DNA from: Rhineura floridana
Lineage: Eukaryota > Chordata > Lepidosauria > Squamata > Rhineuridae
Length of the DNA: 64,000 bases
Assembly: GCF_030035675.1 (NCBI RefSeq)
Contig: NC_084481.1
Span: 234,452,927 to 234,516,926, forward strand
Direction: 5' to 3'
Shown one piece after another: positions 1 through 10,540 of this stretch (the first letter of the stretch is position 1; every line of letters begins with the position of its first letter). The position numbers were made by a program, and so were the translations under genes. Under the pieces are notes generated by a model. That model saw nothing but the letters and a program-made list of their open reading frames with translations. It was not told the origin of the DNA and made no database searches.

Positions 1-404
1 ATTTGATCTATATGTTGCCTGCCAATAATCCACTTATTTGACTGAGGACACCTAGAGAAAACCATAATCTTGGTTTTACTAAAATTAATTGTCAGCAAAT
101 TGTCCTTACAATAGGCCATGAAGACACATAATAAAAGCTTCAGTCCTATTCGTCATGGATCCCAGCCGTCAAGGCACAAGGACCATGCGTCAGACCCAAT
201 TCCCCACCCTTAGGGCAATTGTTCTGGAACCAAAATATACCAATTCACCCTTGCCAAGGCTGTGTATTCCAACACCAACCCTGCAAGGTAGAAGGTAGGC
301 TGCCACCACCCCTTTTACTGGTTCCACTCACAGCCAGGGGATCTCTGAGCCCAAACAATAGGTAAACCAAGGTCCTAAAAGACAAGAGCCAAACTTACAC
401 TCCT
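1..404. other. Unassigned, possibly internal part of the adjacent LTR element
   Basis: No coding signal that I can support. Its position next to the 3' end (minus strand) of the candidate LTR suggests leader sequence of that element, but nothing proves it. Confidence 0.2.
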
Positions 405-1132
405 TGTCAGGAAACCTCTAGTAAAACCCACAAAGTAGAATCAAGCTTTTAACTTCTTTTTCCCTCTTCGGTAGTTACGTGACTGAGATGGTCAAGGTGC
501 TGAATTCAGAACCACCCTTTCTTTCAATGAACACACCAGGTTAAATAGAAGTAGCTTTATTAAAATATATAAGTGCACATCAAAATATAGCAGCAAGTAA
601 TCCTTTAAGACCATACACCCAAACAGGGGTTTAGGTACATACAAGAGAGTTCATACACACAACAGGAAAATAACAACCTTTCTAACCTAATACTTACACG
701 TGAGGTAGATGGTTGAAGTGGCGTCTCTCCTAAGAGAGATTGATGTTAAACACAAAGCAATGGAACCCTGCATAGGTTACCTCCCATAGGCAACACTCCG
801 AAGGAACCTTTCAGAACCTTCCTGAGGGAACAAAGGCTATGGGTCTCTAGCCCTGTACTTAAGGAAAAGAATCCCAACGGTCCAGGATTGATTTAACCAA
901 TCAGGAGATTTCTGATGTAATCCCTTTCTAGATGTTTCTCACTTTTTCGCGCCTTCCAGGCCCCCCTCCCAAACGGTGTTTCAAACTTCACAGGCCAAGA
1001 ATGGCCTTGAGTGACAGGCACTTGTTAATCAGCACAGATAGCAGGTGCTTCTGTTTAGGCTTCTCTAACCGTCTTCAGCTGGAAACCGAAACTTAACATT
1101 TTTACCCTTTCAAAGGCCTGTTTTTCCTAACA
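405..1132 (-). mobile_element. Candidate LTR of an old LTR element (728 bp)
   Basis: Read on the minus strand it begins TGTTAGGAAA and ends TTTCCTGACA, matching short inverted ends of TG...CA form. A poly(A)-signal-like AATAAA lies about 190 bp before its 3' end. The flanking bases do not form an obvious target duplication, so it may be one LTR of an element whose body continues leftward (1-404) past the window edge. Family not assigned; treated as a fossil. Confidence 0.4.
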
Positions 1133-1400
1133 GTTGGAACTCCCAGAGTTCTTTGCTTGAACCAAGATGTTACATATAATTTTTTAATAACTCATGAACA
1201 TATACAGGTTCATGACACTATTTTTGATAGAGACGTAAGCACAGCATTGTATGCACATAAAAGTAAAGTGCATTTAGTCTCTGCCAACTTTGGAGGGTGG
1301 AAATCAGAACTTAAACAATATCCAGTCAAATCATTCAAACAGAGATTGAATAAGGAAGGACTAGTATATAACCTTGATGGACTCCCTTAGTAACAGAAAT
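1133..1400 (+). other. Unassigned stretch with a 77-codon open frame
   Basis: An open frame at 1157-1390 is not recognised. It lies between a candidate LTR and a LINE fragment and is most likely chance or repeat-derived. Confidence 0.15.
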
Positions 1401-1439
1401 AGAATTTGTCAGGTTACCTTCTAATCCACACCTTACTCG

Positions 1440-2200
1440 AAGCATAGTGCATTGGTGGCAACTTTTGATAAGATAAAGCAATATCTTGTCAATAGAAAAA
1501 ATGGAAATGGACTGCCTTCAAGTCGATCCCTACTTATGGTGACCCTTCATGGTAAGCAGTATTCAGAGGTGGTTTACCATTGCCTTCCTCTGAGGCTGAG
1601 AGGCAGTGACTGGCCCAAGGTCACCCAGTGAGCTTCATGGCTGTGTGGGGATTCGAAGCCTGGTCTCCCAGGTCGTAGTCCAACACTCTAACCACTACAC
1701 CACACTGGCTACTCTTGTCAATAGAAGAGTGAAACAATTTGAGCCACAGTTTGTCTCTTGGGATTGAATCAAAAGCTGACTTCAGATTGATAAATGCTGT
1801 AAACAAACCATTTCCAAAAGAGGTTGTATATTTCTGAGCCAAATGGTTTAAAACTACACAGTGGTCAATGGTAAATCTACCCTTTCTAAAGGCTGCCTGT
1901 TCATTTCCCAAAATATTCTCATCCTCTATCCAAGTGGCAAGCCTCAGATTCAAGTAACTAGTATATAACTTACCCACTATCAACAATAGACTGATAGGTC
2001 GATAATTTGATGGGTTTTCCCTAGCGCCTTTCTTAAATATTGGTATTGCGATAGCTTCTAACCAAGCTAGGGGAAAAAGACCAGTAATTAATATGCATAA
2101 ATAGATTTGCCAAAAGAGGGGCCCACCAGGTTATGTTCGCCATCTGACTATTAACATTTGGCAAGCATCATCATTATAATCTCTAAAATGCCTACTTTTT
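1440..2200 (-). mobile_element. Fragment of a non-LTR retrotransposon reverse transcriptase
   Basis: The minus-strand translation contains GARENPSNYRPISL and NEQAAFRKGRFTIDHCVVLN followed by LKSAFDSIPRDKLWLKLF, the fingers/palm region of a LINE reverse transcriptase. The R4/Dong group is a possible home but I cannot confirm the clade. A SINE splits it at 1498-1712. Old, with interrupted frames. Confidence 0.65.
1498..1712 (-). repeat. tRNA-headed SINE (Sauria-type) with 14-bp target duplication
   Basis: On the minus strand it reads GTGTGGTGTAGTGGTTAGAG (box A region), then GGTTCGAA-like box B (TTCGAATCC), and ends in GACTTGAAGGCAGT, the tail shared with RTE-BovB. A 14-bp direct repeat TCTTGTCAATAGAA flanks it at 1484-1497 and 1713-1726, so its insertion into the LINE is exactly bounded. 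Confidence 0.85.
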
Positions 2201-2429
2201 TTCAGACCTACCCAGACATATTTAAGTTATGTATACTTACTTTTTAAAATTTTGCTGATTTTATCTGTGTATTATTGGCAATTATTTTGTATATCATAGA
2301 ATAGTCAGTTTGAAAGGGCCTATAAGGCCATCAAGTCCAACCTCCTGCACAAACCCATGTACACAACTCAGTTTATTTAATTAAGCAGTTTATAAATTTA
2401 AAACATAAATATTGTCATACATTTATACA

Positions 2430-2607
2430 AATCTATGGTACGACTGCACTTGAAATACTGTGGACGCTTCTGGTTGTCACATCTCAAAAATGGAATTGCA
2501 GAGTTTGAAAAGGCGCAGAAAAGGTCAAGCTAACTTATCAGGGGCCTGAAGCAATTCCCCTATGTCAACAGGTTACAACATTTGGGGATTAAGATTAAAT
2601 TTTGAAA
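2430..2607 (+). mobile_element. CR1 LINE 3' half, first piece
   Basis: Related to the late reverse-transcriptase/C-terminal part of CR1 (QPHLESC...FWSPHLKK...RLQHLGL), in decayed frames. It is interrupted by a BovB fragment and resumes at 2972. Confidence 0.65.
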
Positions 2608-2971
2608 GGTGGTGTTGGAGGAGAGCTTTGGGCATACCATGGATTGCGAAAAAGACAAATAATTGGATATTAGAACAAATTAAACTAGAACTATCACTAG
2701 AACCTAAAATGATGGAACTGAGGTTATCATACTTTGAACACATAATGAGAAGACACAATTCATTAGAAAAGATAATAATGCTGGGAAAAACAGAAGGGAG
2801 TAGAAAAGAGGAAGGCCAAACAAGAGATGGATTGATTCCATAAAGGAAGCCACGGACCTGAACTTACAAGATCTGAACAGGGTGGTTCATGACAGATGCT
2901 CTTGGAGGTCGCTGATTCATAGGATCGCCATAAGTCGTAGTCCACTTGGAGGCACATAACAGCAACAAACG
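2608..2971 (+). mobile_element. RTE-BovB LINE 3' end inserted in CR1
   Basis: Encodes the typical BovB C-terminus (WCWRRALGIPWIAKKTN, LSLEPKMMELRLSYFEHIMR, RRHNSLEKIIMLGKTEG) and ends in the BovB tail CGCCATAAGTCGTAGTCCAC...GGCACATAACAGCAACAA. TTGAAA repeats at 2602-2607 and 2972-2977 may be the target duplication. 5'-truncated. Confidence 0.85.
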
Positions 2972-3408
2972 TTGAAAAAAATGTGAGAATGGGCATAGTC
3001 TAAATTTGCAAAATTATGCATGGTGTGGAGAAAGTTAAGTTTTTTCCCCTTTCTCATAACACTAGAACACAAGGTTATCCTATGAATGATGAGAAATTCA
3101 GGTCACACAAAAGGAAGTATTTTTTCATACAGCACATAGTTAAACAATGACATTTGTTACTGCAAGAGTGATAACCACTAATCCTAACAGTTTTAAATGG
3201 GGATTAGACAAATTCATGGAAGATAAGGATATCAATGACAATTTATCATTATGGCTTTAATACTACCTCCAGGATTAGAGGCAGAATCCCTCTGAATATG
3301 AGTTGTTGGGAAGCAACATCAGAAGGCTATTGCCTTAATGCCCTGCTTGTATTGTATGCCCCCCAGAGGCATTTGGTTGAGTGCTGTGGGAAATAGGATA
3401 CTGGACTA
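2972..3408 (+). mobile_element. CR1 LINE 3' half, second piece
   Basis: Continues the CR1 C-terminal region after the BovB insertion (motif like AAAAGGAAGTATTTTTTC) and the 3' UTR (GGGAAATAGGATACTGGACTA). The last CR1 bit, GATGGGCCTTTGGCCTGATC, reappears at 3607-3647 after an L2-tail insertion. Confidence 0.6.
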
Positions 3409-3606
3409 TTTATTTCTAATTTTTATTACAAATATTTCTATCCTGCCCTTCTACCCTACAACAGGGCACTCAGGGCAGCTCACAAGAAAATCATGGCCAA
3501 TAAAATCACAAAACCATTAAAACAGATACAAATACATAAAATGCAATTAAGAAATATAGGGGAGTGATATTAAAAGGGACTAAAGAGGTAAAAACTAAAA
3601 AGGGGG
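3409..3606 (-). mobile_element. L2 LINE 3' end inserted in CR1 tail
   Basis: Contains the L2 3' UTR signature on the minus strand (GCTGCCCTGAGTGCCCTG... then TAAAT-rich tail). It separates two parts of the CR1 3' end. Confidence 0.5.
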
Positions 3607-3645
3607 CTAGATGGGCCTTTGGCCTGATCCAGGGTGGCTCTTACA

Positions 3646-3740
3646 AGGATTTTATTTATTTATTTATTTATTTATTAGATTATTACCCCACCTTTCCTCC
3701 CAGTAGGAACCCAGGGTGGCATTTTGAGGAAACGGGTTTA
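3646..3740 (-). mobile_element. L2 LINE 3' end fragment
   Basis: (TTTA)n followed by GATTATTACCCCACCTTTCC and CCCAGTAGGAACCCAGGGTGG is the reverse complement of the common lizard L2 tail. Confidence 0.6.
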
Positions 3741-3964
3741 CTGGACTTCCAGATTTATTTGTTGTTTCGCAATGAATCAAATTAATCATAGATTTTAATG
3801 TGTCTTTATAATACAGCCTTTTCCCCCTTTTCTTTTGACACTCCTGTGCATCAGTTCCTTGTAAATTATTTAAAAAATTGATGTCACAATTTTGTATGTT
3901 ATTGAACATATGTATGTTTTGTACATTATGTTTTTGTATATTATGTATGTTTTGTATGTTATTG

Positions 3965-4036
3965 AAACTTACAAGATCTGAACAGGGTGGTTCACGACAG
4001 ATGCTCTTGGAGGTCACTGATTCATAGGGTCGCCCA
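3965..4036 (+). mobile_element. RTE-BovB tail, left part
   Basis: ACAAGATCTGAACAGGGTGG...CATAGGGTCGCCC is the BovB 3' end. It breaks off at GGGTCGCC, and the missing tail (AAGTCATAATCGATTTGAAG, then GGCACGTAACAACAACAAC) is found at 5649-5688, after an L2 element. Confidence 0.75.
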
Positions 4037-5647
4037 TCGTGGCTCATTATGAGCTGCAAAGATAGACTGGGTGAGGGGATCAAGATGGTGGTAAATACAT
4101 CTCTCGAAGAGGGAGTAATGCCATCAGCACTCAAGGAGGCAGTAATAAAACCAATCTTAAAGAAGCCCTCCTTGGATCCCCAAGATCTGAACAACTTTCG
4201 CCCAGTCTCAAATTTGCCATTCTTAGGCAAGGCAGTTGAGCGGGTGGTGGCAAAGCAGTTGCAAGCGCACTTGGAGGAAGCGGATTATCTGGATCCATTT
4301 CAATCGGGCTTCAGGCCTGGACATGGGACTGAAACAGCCTTGGTCGCCTTGGTGGATGATATGAGGAGGGCGTGGGATAGGGGCGAATGCACCTTCCTTG
4401 TCCTCCTTGATCTCTCAGCGGCTTTCGATACCGTTGACCACGTTATCCTCCTGGACCGCCTGAAGAGGTTAGGCATGGGGGGCACTGTATTGCAGTGGTT
4501 CCATTCCTTCCTCTCTGGTAGGTACCAAAGAGTGGCATTGGAGGATGAGGTTTCGGATCCTTGGCCTCTCACTTGTGGGGTGCCACAGGGTTCCATCCTC
4601 CCCCTGATGCTGTTCAACATCTATATAAAGCCGCTGGGGGCAATCATCAGGAGATTTGGGCTGCAATGTCATCAGTATGCAGATGACACGCAGCTCTATC
4701 TCTCATTTAAATCTTCACCGAGGTTGGCTGTAGAAACCCTGTCCAAGTGCCTGGAGTCAGTGAGTGGCTGGATGGGAAGGAATAAGCTGAAGCTGAACCC
4801 TGACAAAACCGAGGTACTGTTTGTGGGAGACAAGAGAAGGCTGGGGGATGTGGACCTGGTGCTCAATGGGGTACAATTGCCCCTGAAAGACCAGGTCCGC
4901 AGCCTGGGGGTCATTCTTGACTCCCAGCTGTCCATGGAGGCTCAAGTCTCGGCCGTGAGCCGGGCGGCGCTGTATCAACTCCATCTGATACGGAGGCTGC
5001 GCCCCTACCTTCCCAACCATCTGCTCCCACCGGTGGTACATGCCCTGGTCACCTGTCGCCTAGACTACTGTAATGCGCTCTACGTGGGGTTACCCTTGAA
5101 AACGGTCCGGAAGCTGCAACTGGTACAGAATGCGGCTGCTCGTCTGATTAAAGGCAGCCGCCGGCAAGATCACATCACTCCAGTGCTGAAGGAGTTGCAC
5201 TGGCTACCGGTTGTTTACCAGGCCCAATTCAAGGTGTTGGTTTTGACCTTTAAAACCCTATACGGTTTTAGCCCAGTCTATCTGAAGGAGCGCCTCCAGC
5301 ATCGTCAGGGATGCCGCTCAACAAGATCAGCCTCAGAAGACCTTCTCTCGATCACACCGGTTAAAACAGCTAGACTGGTGAGGACTAGAGAGAGGGCATT
5401 TTCAATACTGGCCCCCACCCTGTGGAACTCTCTCCCAAATGATCTCCGCCATGCCCCTTCTATGATGAGCTTCCGCCGGGCCTTGAAGACCTGGCTCTTC
5501 AGGCAGGCTTTTGGGGTGGGTTAGGTTTTTATTGTTATGGTTTTAAATGTTAACGTTTTAATGTATTGTTTTTATCTTGTACGTCACCCAGAGTGGCTGG
5601 ACATCCAGCCAGATGGGCGACTAATAAATTTAATAAATAAATAAAAA
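4037..5647 (+). mobile_element. L2 LINE, 5'-truncated, with open reverse-transcriptase frame
   Basis: One frame is open from 4049 to 5524 (491 codons). It covers most of the reverse transcriptase: FRPVSNLPFLGKAVERVV, LDLSAAFDTVDH, GVPQGSILPLMLFNIYIKPL, QYADDTQLYLS (YADD catalytic box) and LNPDKTEVLFVGDKRRLG, then the C-terminal region LKELHWLPV, ILAPTLWNSLP and TWLFRQAF. The 3' UTR ends GGGCGACTAATAAATTTAAT and (AATA)n. Endonuclease and 5' part are absent. The intact frame implies a recent insertion. It lies inside a BovB tail. Confidence 0.92.
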
Positions 5648-5690
5648 ATAAGTCATAATCGATTTGAAGGCACGTAACAACAACAACTCT
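5648..5690 (+). mobile_element. RTE-BovB tail, right part
   Basis: AAGTCATAATCGATTTGAAG then GGCACGTAACAACAACAAC completes the BovB tail interrupted at 4036. Confidence 0.7.
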
Positions 5691-5937
5691 GACACCTAAA
5701 TAAATACAGATCTTGTGAGAAGAGAGTGAGCTCCCCTTGGTGCCTCACTCACTATGTACCTGTCAAGGTGAGACAGTGGGCTACCCCAGGCCTTGGGCCA
5801 AGAAGGAACTTCCTTGCCTTCCAGCTAAGCAGCAGCCAAGCTGAGAATTGTCACCTTCCACCCACTGTTCTTGCAGCTACCAACGGAGGCTAAGAGGTGG
5901 GGCCCCATGGGGACTATTCTATACAGTCTTTGCCTGA
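5691..5937. other. No recognised feature
   Basis: About 250 bp of unassigned intergenic DNA between two LINE copies. I see no coding or structural signal. Confidence 0.4.
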
Positions 5938-7745
5938 TAAGAACATAAGAACATAAGAAGAGCCTGCTGGATCAGGCCAGTGGCCCATCTAGTCCAGCAT
6001 CCTGTTCTCACAGTGGCCAACCAGGTGCCGGGGGGAAGCCCGCAAGCAGGACCCGAGTGCAAGAACACTCTCCCCTCCTGAGGCTTCCAGCAACTGGTTT
6101 TCAGAAGCATGCTGCCTCTGACTAGGCTGGCACAGCACAGCCATCACGGCTAGTAGCCATTGATAGCCCTGTCCTCCATGAATTTGTCTAATCTACTTTT
6201 AAAGCTGTCCAAGCTGGTGGCCATTACTGCATCTTGTGGGAGCAAATTCCATAGTTTAACTATGCGCTGAGTAAAGAAGTACTTCCTTTTGTCTGTCCTG
6301 AATCTTCCAACATTCAGCTGCTTTGAATGTCCACGAGTTCTAGTATTATGAGAGAGGGAGAAGAACTTTTCTCTATCCACTTTCTCAATGCCATGCATAA
6401 TTTTATACACTTCTATCATGTCTCCTCTGACCCGCCTTTTCTCTAAACTAAAAAGCCCCAAATGCTGCAACCTTTCCTCGTAAGGGAGTCGCTCCATCCC
6501 CTTGATCATTCTGGTTGCCCTCTTCTGAACCTTTTCCAACTCTATAATATCCTTTTTGAGATGAGGCGACCAGAACTGTACACAGGATTCCAAATGCGGC
6601 TGCACCATAGATTTATACAACGGCATTATGATATCGGCTGTTTTATTTTCAATACCTTTCCTAATTATCGCTAGCATGGAATTTGCCTTTTTCACAGCTG
6701 CCGCACACTGGGTCGACATTTTCATCGTGCTGTCCACTACAACCCCAAGGTCTCTCTCCTGGTCGGTCACCTCCAGTTCAGACCCCATGAGCGTATATGT
6801 GAAATTCAGATTTTTTCTTCCAATATGCATAATTTTACACTTGTTTATATTGAATTGCATTTGCCATTTTTCCGCCCATTCACTCAGTTTGGAGAGATCT
6901 TTTTGGAGCTCTTCACAATCCCTTTTTGTTTTAACAACCCTGAACAATTTAGTGTCGTCAGCAAACTTGGCCACTTCACTGCTCACTCCTAATTCTAGGT
7001 CATTAATGAACAAGTTGAAAAGTACAGGTCCCAATACCGATCCTTGAGGGACTCCACTTTCTACAGCCCTCCATTGGGAGAACTGTCCCTTTATTCCTAC
7101 TTCTTAACCAATTCCTTATCCACAAGAGGACCTCTCCTCTTATTCCATGACTGCTAAGCTTCCTCAGAAGCCTTTGGTGAGGTACCTTGTCAAACGCTTT
7201 TTGAAAGTCTAAGTACACTATGTCCACTGGATCACCTCTATCTATATGCTTGTTGACACTCTCAAAGAATTCTAATAGGTTACTGAGACAGGACTTTCCC
7301 TTGCAGAAGCCATGCTGGCTCTGCTTCAGCAAGGCTTGTTCTTCTATGTGCTTAGTTAATCTAGCTTTAATAATACTTTCTACCAGTTTTCCAGGGACAG
7401 AAGTTAAGCTAACTGGCCTGTAATTTCCAGGATCCCCTCTGGATCCCTTTTTGAAGATTGGCGTTACATTTGCCACTTTCCAGTCCTCAGGCACGGAGGA
7501 GGACCCGAGGGACAAGTTACATATTTTAGTTAGCAGATCAGCAATTTCACATTTGAGTTCTTTGAGAACTCTCGGGTGGATGCCATCCGGGCCCGGTGAT
7601 TTGTCAGTTTTTATATTGTCCATTAAGCCTAGAACTTCCTCTCTCGTTACCACTATTTGTCTCAGTTCCTCAGAATCCTCAGAATCCCTTCCTGCAAATG
7701 TTAGTTCAGGTTCAGGGATCTGCCTGATCCCTGATGTATCCCTGA
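5938..7745 (-). mobile_element. CR1 LINE 3' half (reverse transcriptase, C-terminus, 3' UTR)
   Basis: On the minus strand it encodes DKSPGPDGIHPRVLKELK, NYRPVSLTSVPGKLVESII, YLDFQKAFDKVPH, then GPVLFNLFINDLELGV, FADDTKLFRVV (FADD box) and the C-terminal ERLQHLGLFSLEKRRVRGD, ending with the CR1 3' UTR (GATCAGGCC / AGAACATAAGAAG). The frame breaks once near 7030, where VPQGSVLGP would be expected, and otherwise stays open for about 1.5 kb. 5'-truncated; fairly young. Confidence 0.9.
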
Positions 7746-8228
7746 TGTATACAATGAAGCTCATCCAGCAATTCATGGTGTTCATCTGTGTAGAGACTGG
7801 TGGCTGCACAAGCATATGCAGCTGTGGCCCAAATAGACAGCAACTGGACATGTGATTATATGGCACTGACTGATTGATTGGCTGCCTATCAGGGTTGCAA
7901 CTTACAAGGTATCTCCCAAACAATGCTAAAAACAATATATAACATTAGAAATAATAAAAGCGTAATCCAAAGCCCAACAATATATAAAAAAATGATCACA
8001 GTTCATTGGTCTAACTAGCCCAGGATTATCACCTTTGACCAGCAATACTGTCTCAGGCAGAGAAAACACTTTTATAGCCAGCAACTTGAAACCCCTTCTA
8101 ACTAGAATTGCCAGGGTATGGCAGGTGGAGGATTCCATTATGTTTACATGGCAGTTGTGCCTTTGTCAACACTGGGACAAGCTTGCAAAACTACATGCTC
8201 TAATTCAACACTTCAGTCTGTGTAGGAA

Positions 8229-8323
8229 AATTAGGCTGCAATCCTATGCACATTTATTTGGAAGAAAGCCAAATGAACTTAGCGAGACTTACTTCTGAGT
8301 AAACATGAAAAGGATTGAGCTAC
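8229..8323. repeat. Short palindromic interspersed repeat
   Basis: GCTGCAATCCTATGCACATT...GACTTACTTCTGAGTAAACATG is a common reptile fold-back repeat. Diverged relatives lie at 8940-9040, 15440-15530, 24205-24320, 35445-35515 and 46716-46790. Confidence 0.5.
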
Positions 8324-8331
8324 ATTAGCAC

Positions 8332-8778
8332 CAGGGCCGGTTCTAAAGGGTGGCCAGGTTGGGCACTGGCCTGAGAGCCCCAGAGCTACAGGAGCCCCTG
8401 AGGGGCCCTACTCTCTCCTTCCGCGATCCGCACCCCCCCCCACTTATCTGTCAGCCAGCTTTTTAGCATTGCCCTTAATGAAGATGGCAGCCGCAACTTC
8501 CCTAAGGTACTGAAGCCGCTGCCACCATCTTAGTTGATGGCAGAGATGTGCACGCGTAGCATGCACGTGTGCCATCAACAAAGATGGCAGCGGAGGCTTC
8601 ATTCCCTTTAGGGAAACCATGGCCGCCATCTTCATTAAGGGCAATGTAAAGACTAGACAGGTAGGGGGGCCGTGAGGAGGCACGGGGGGCGTATGTGCGC
8701 ACGCACACACACACACCGACCGGGGGGGCCAGGGCAAGCTGATGCCCAAGGGCTCCCGCATGCCTGGAGCTGGCCCTG
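8332..8778. mobile_element. hAT-type non-autonomous DNA transposon (MITE) with perfect 8-bp TSD
   Basis: The ends are CAGGGCCGG and CTGGCCCTG, near-inverted and of the hAT form. ATTAGCAC occurs exactly on both sides (8324-8331 and 8779-8786), the 8-bp duplication expected of hAT. Inside is a long fold-back: GCCCTTAATGAAGATGGC pairs with GCCATCTTCATTAAGGGC. No transposase frame. GC-rich with a short (CA)n at about 8703. Confidence 0.9.
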
Positions 8779-9126
8779 ATTAGCACCAATATACAAAACT
8801 TGAGAGCCATTAGTATACAAATCAGAGATTTTTATGTGATGGCCCTGGACAGTTTTTCCTGGTCCTAATAGTGCCTGTCAATTTTTTTCATCTACATGTG
8901 GTGAAAAAAATTCCTTACCGTTCCAAAAAGAATTGCTAAGGAATGTTCAGGTTTTATCCAACTAAATTAAACTCAGAGTAGACCCACTGAAATTCATGGG
9001 CCCAAGTTAGTTATGTCTATTATTTTCAATGAGTCTACCAAGGTGGTCTACAGTAAAACAATTCCACATAAAACGATTCAGGAACAATTCAATATGCAAT
9101 AAAAATAACGTGTCACAATTACAGTA

Positions 9127-9480
9127 GCCAAGAATTGTTCAGCTGGTATCAGAGGCAAGAAATAGCTTGAGTAAACAGATACTTTTTAACAGTTGGTGGA
9201 AGCTCACCACAGTAGGTGCCTGTTGTACCTTGGTGGTGGGAAGATCATTCCACATGCTAGGGGCCATCATGGAGAAGACCCTCTTTCCAAGTTGCCACAA
9301 AATAAATTTCTGCAGGCTGTGGTATAACCAACAGGGTCTCCTCCAGAGATCCTAGTGAACAAGCAGGTCTATATGGGAGAAGTTATTTTAGATCAACTGG
9401 TCGCAAATTGTTTAGGGCTTTTAAAGTTAATGAAAACCTTAAACTTGGTTCATTAGCACAGCTAACTTGTAAGGAAGCTG
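9127..9480. repeat. Unassigned interspersed repeat
   Basis: Looks like decayed transposon DNA (GGGAAGATCATTCCACATGC, then GGGCCATCATGGAGAAGACC), of a kind common in lizard intergenic DNA. I cannot assign the family. Confidence 0.3.
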
Positions 9481-9654
9481 GTTTGTGTGGCAAATACATT
9501 CCACCATCTGAAGACCACACTGGACCTGAGACTACTGAAGGTTTTAATCTTTGGAACAGGTAATGAGGTAACAAAACTCCACTGCATTTTTACAAGAAAA
9601 GTACCAAAGGGAAGCTCTAAGGGCCGCTTCATTTGTTACAAATCCTATAGCATT

Positions 9655-9865
9655 AAGAGCTGGTGGTTAGAATCAAAAACTAAAACCAGGACGCCCGATT
9701 CAAATCCCTGCTCTGCCATAAAGCTTACTGGGTGACTTTTGAGCCAGACCCCCTATCTCTTGGCCCAAACTACCTCACAGGTTCATTGTGGGATAAATGA
9801 GGGGACTCATGTGCACTGTCCCAAGCTCCTTGAAGGAAAGGGTGGGATAGAACTGTAAACAAATC
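9655..9865 (+). repeat. Old tRNA-derived SINE
   Basis: A degenerate tRNA-like head with a box-B-like GATTCAAATCC, a MIR-like middle (CTCACAGGTTCATTGTGGGA) and AAGGGTGGGATAGAACTG resembling an L2-type tail. Much more diverged than the Sauria-type copies. Confidence 0.55.
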
Positions 9866-10077
9866 ACAATACACAGAAAGCACCTCCTTGCAGATATTTG
9901 CATCACAGCCCTTGGTGTAGACGTTTATATGCAATAGTAACTGCACACATCAGCATTTTGTGTTCATTTCCTGGGTCAGCAGTAATTAGATTCCCTGTAG
10001 AGGTCACTTTGAAAGTGGAACCAGGTGCCGAGCTAAGGCCTTCCAGCCGTGAGTGATTTCATGGGACATCGTTACAT

Positions 10078-10540
10078 TATTATTTATATTATATTTCCTA
10101 CCTGCATTTCACCATAAAGTCCCAGGACAGGTTACAACCATTTAAAATTATAATATTAAAAACAGTAAAAACAGATTACAATCAGGAGAACAGGGTAAAT
10201 GTTAAAATATCTCTCTCACGTGTCAAAGACTAGGATAATAAGGTACTGTACATCTTCAGCATAGGGTGGAAGCTATTAAGGTACCAAACACATCTCTGGG
10301 AATTCCACAGCTTAGGGGCTGCTACAGAGAATATCCTCTCTCTGGCCACTACCCCCCAAAAATTTCCAAGGGTGGCGGAACTACCAAGAGGACTCCCTCT
10401 GCTGTTCTTAGCCCCCAAGAGTCTGTAAGGAAGGAGGCCGTCTATCAGATATTTGGGGCCTAAACGATTTAGGGTTTTAAACACTAATGTGAGCACCTTG
10501 AATTGGGCTCAGAGAGGAACTGGCAATCATGTAGTTGTTT
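10078..10540 (-). mobile_element. Old L2 LINE C-terminus and 3' end
   Basis: Minus-strand translation has LVFKTLNRLGPKYL and RERIFSVAAPKLWNS, the L2 C-terminal region. The plus-strand TTACAACCATTTAAAATTAT and neighbouring A-rich sequence is the L2 3' UTR. Frames decayed. Confidence 0.55.

Noticed and set aside
1157-1390. 77-codon open frame near the left edge
   Set aside because: No recognisable domain, and it lies among repeat fragments; not supported as a gene.
6462-7855. Plus-strand open frames over the CR1 at 5.9-7.7 kb
   Set aside because: Shadows of the minus-strand reverse transcriptase frames.
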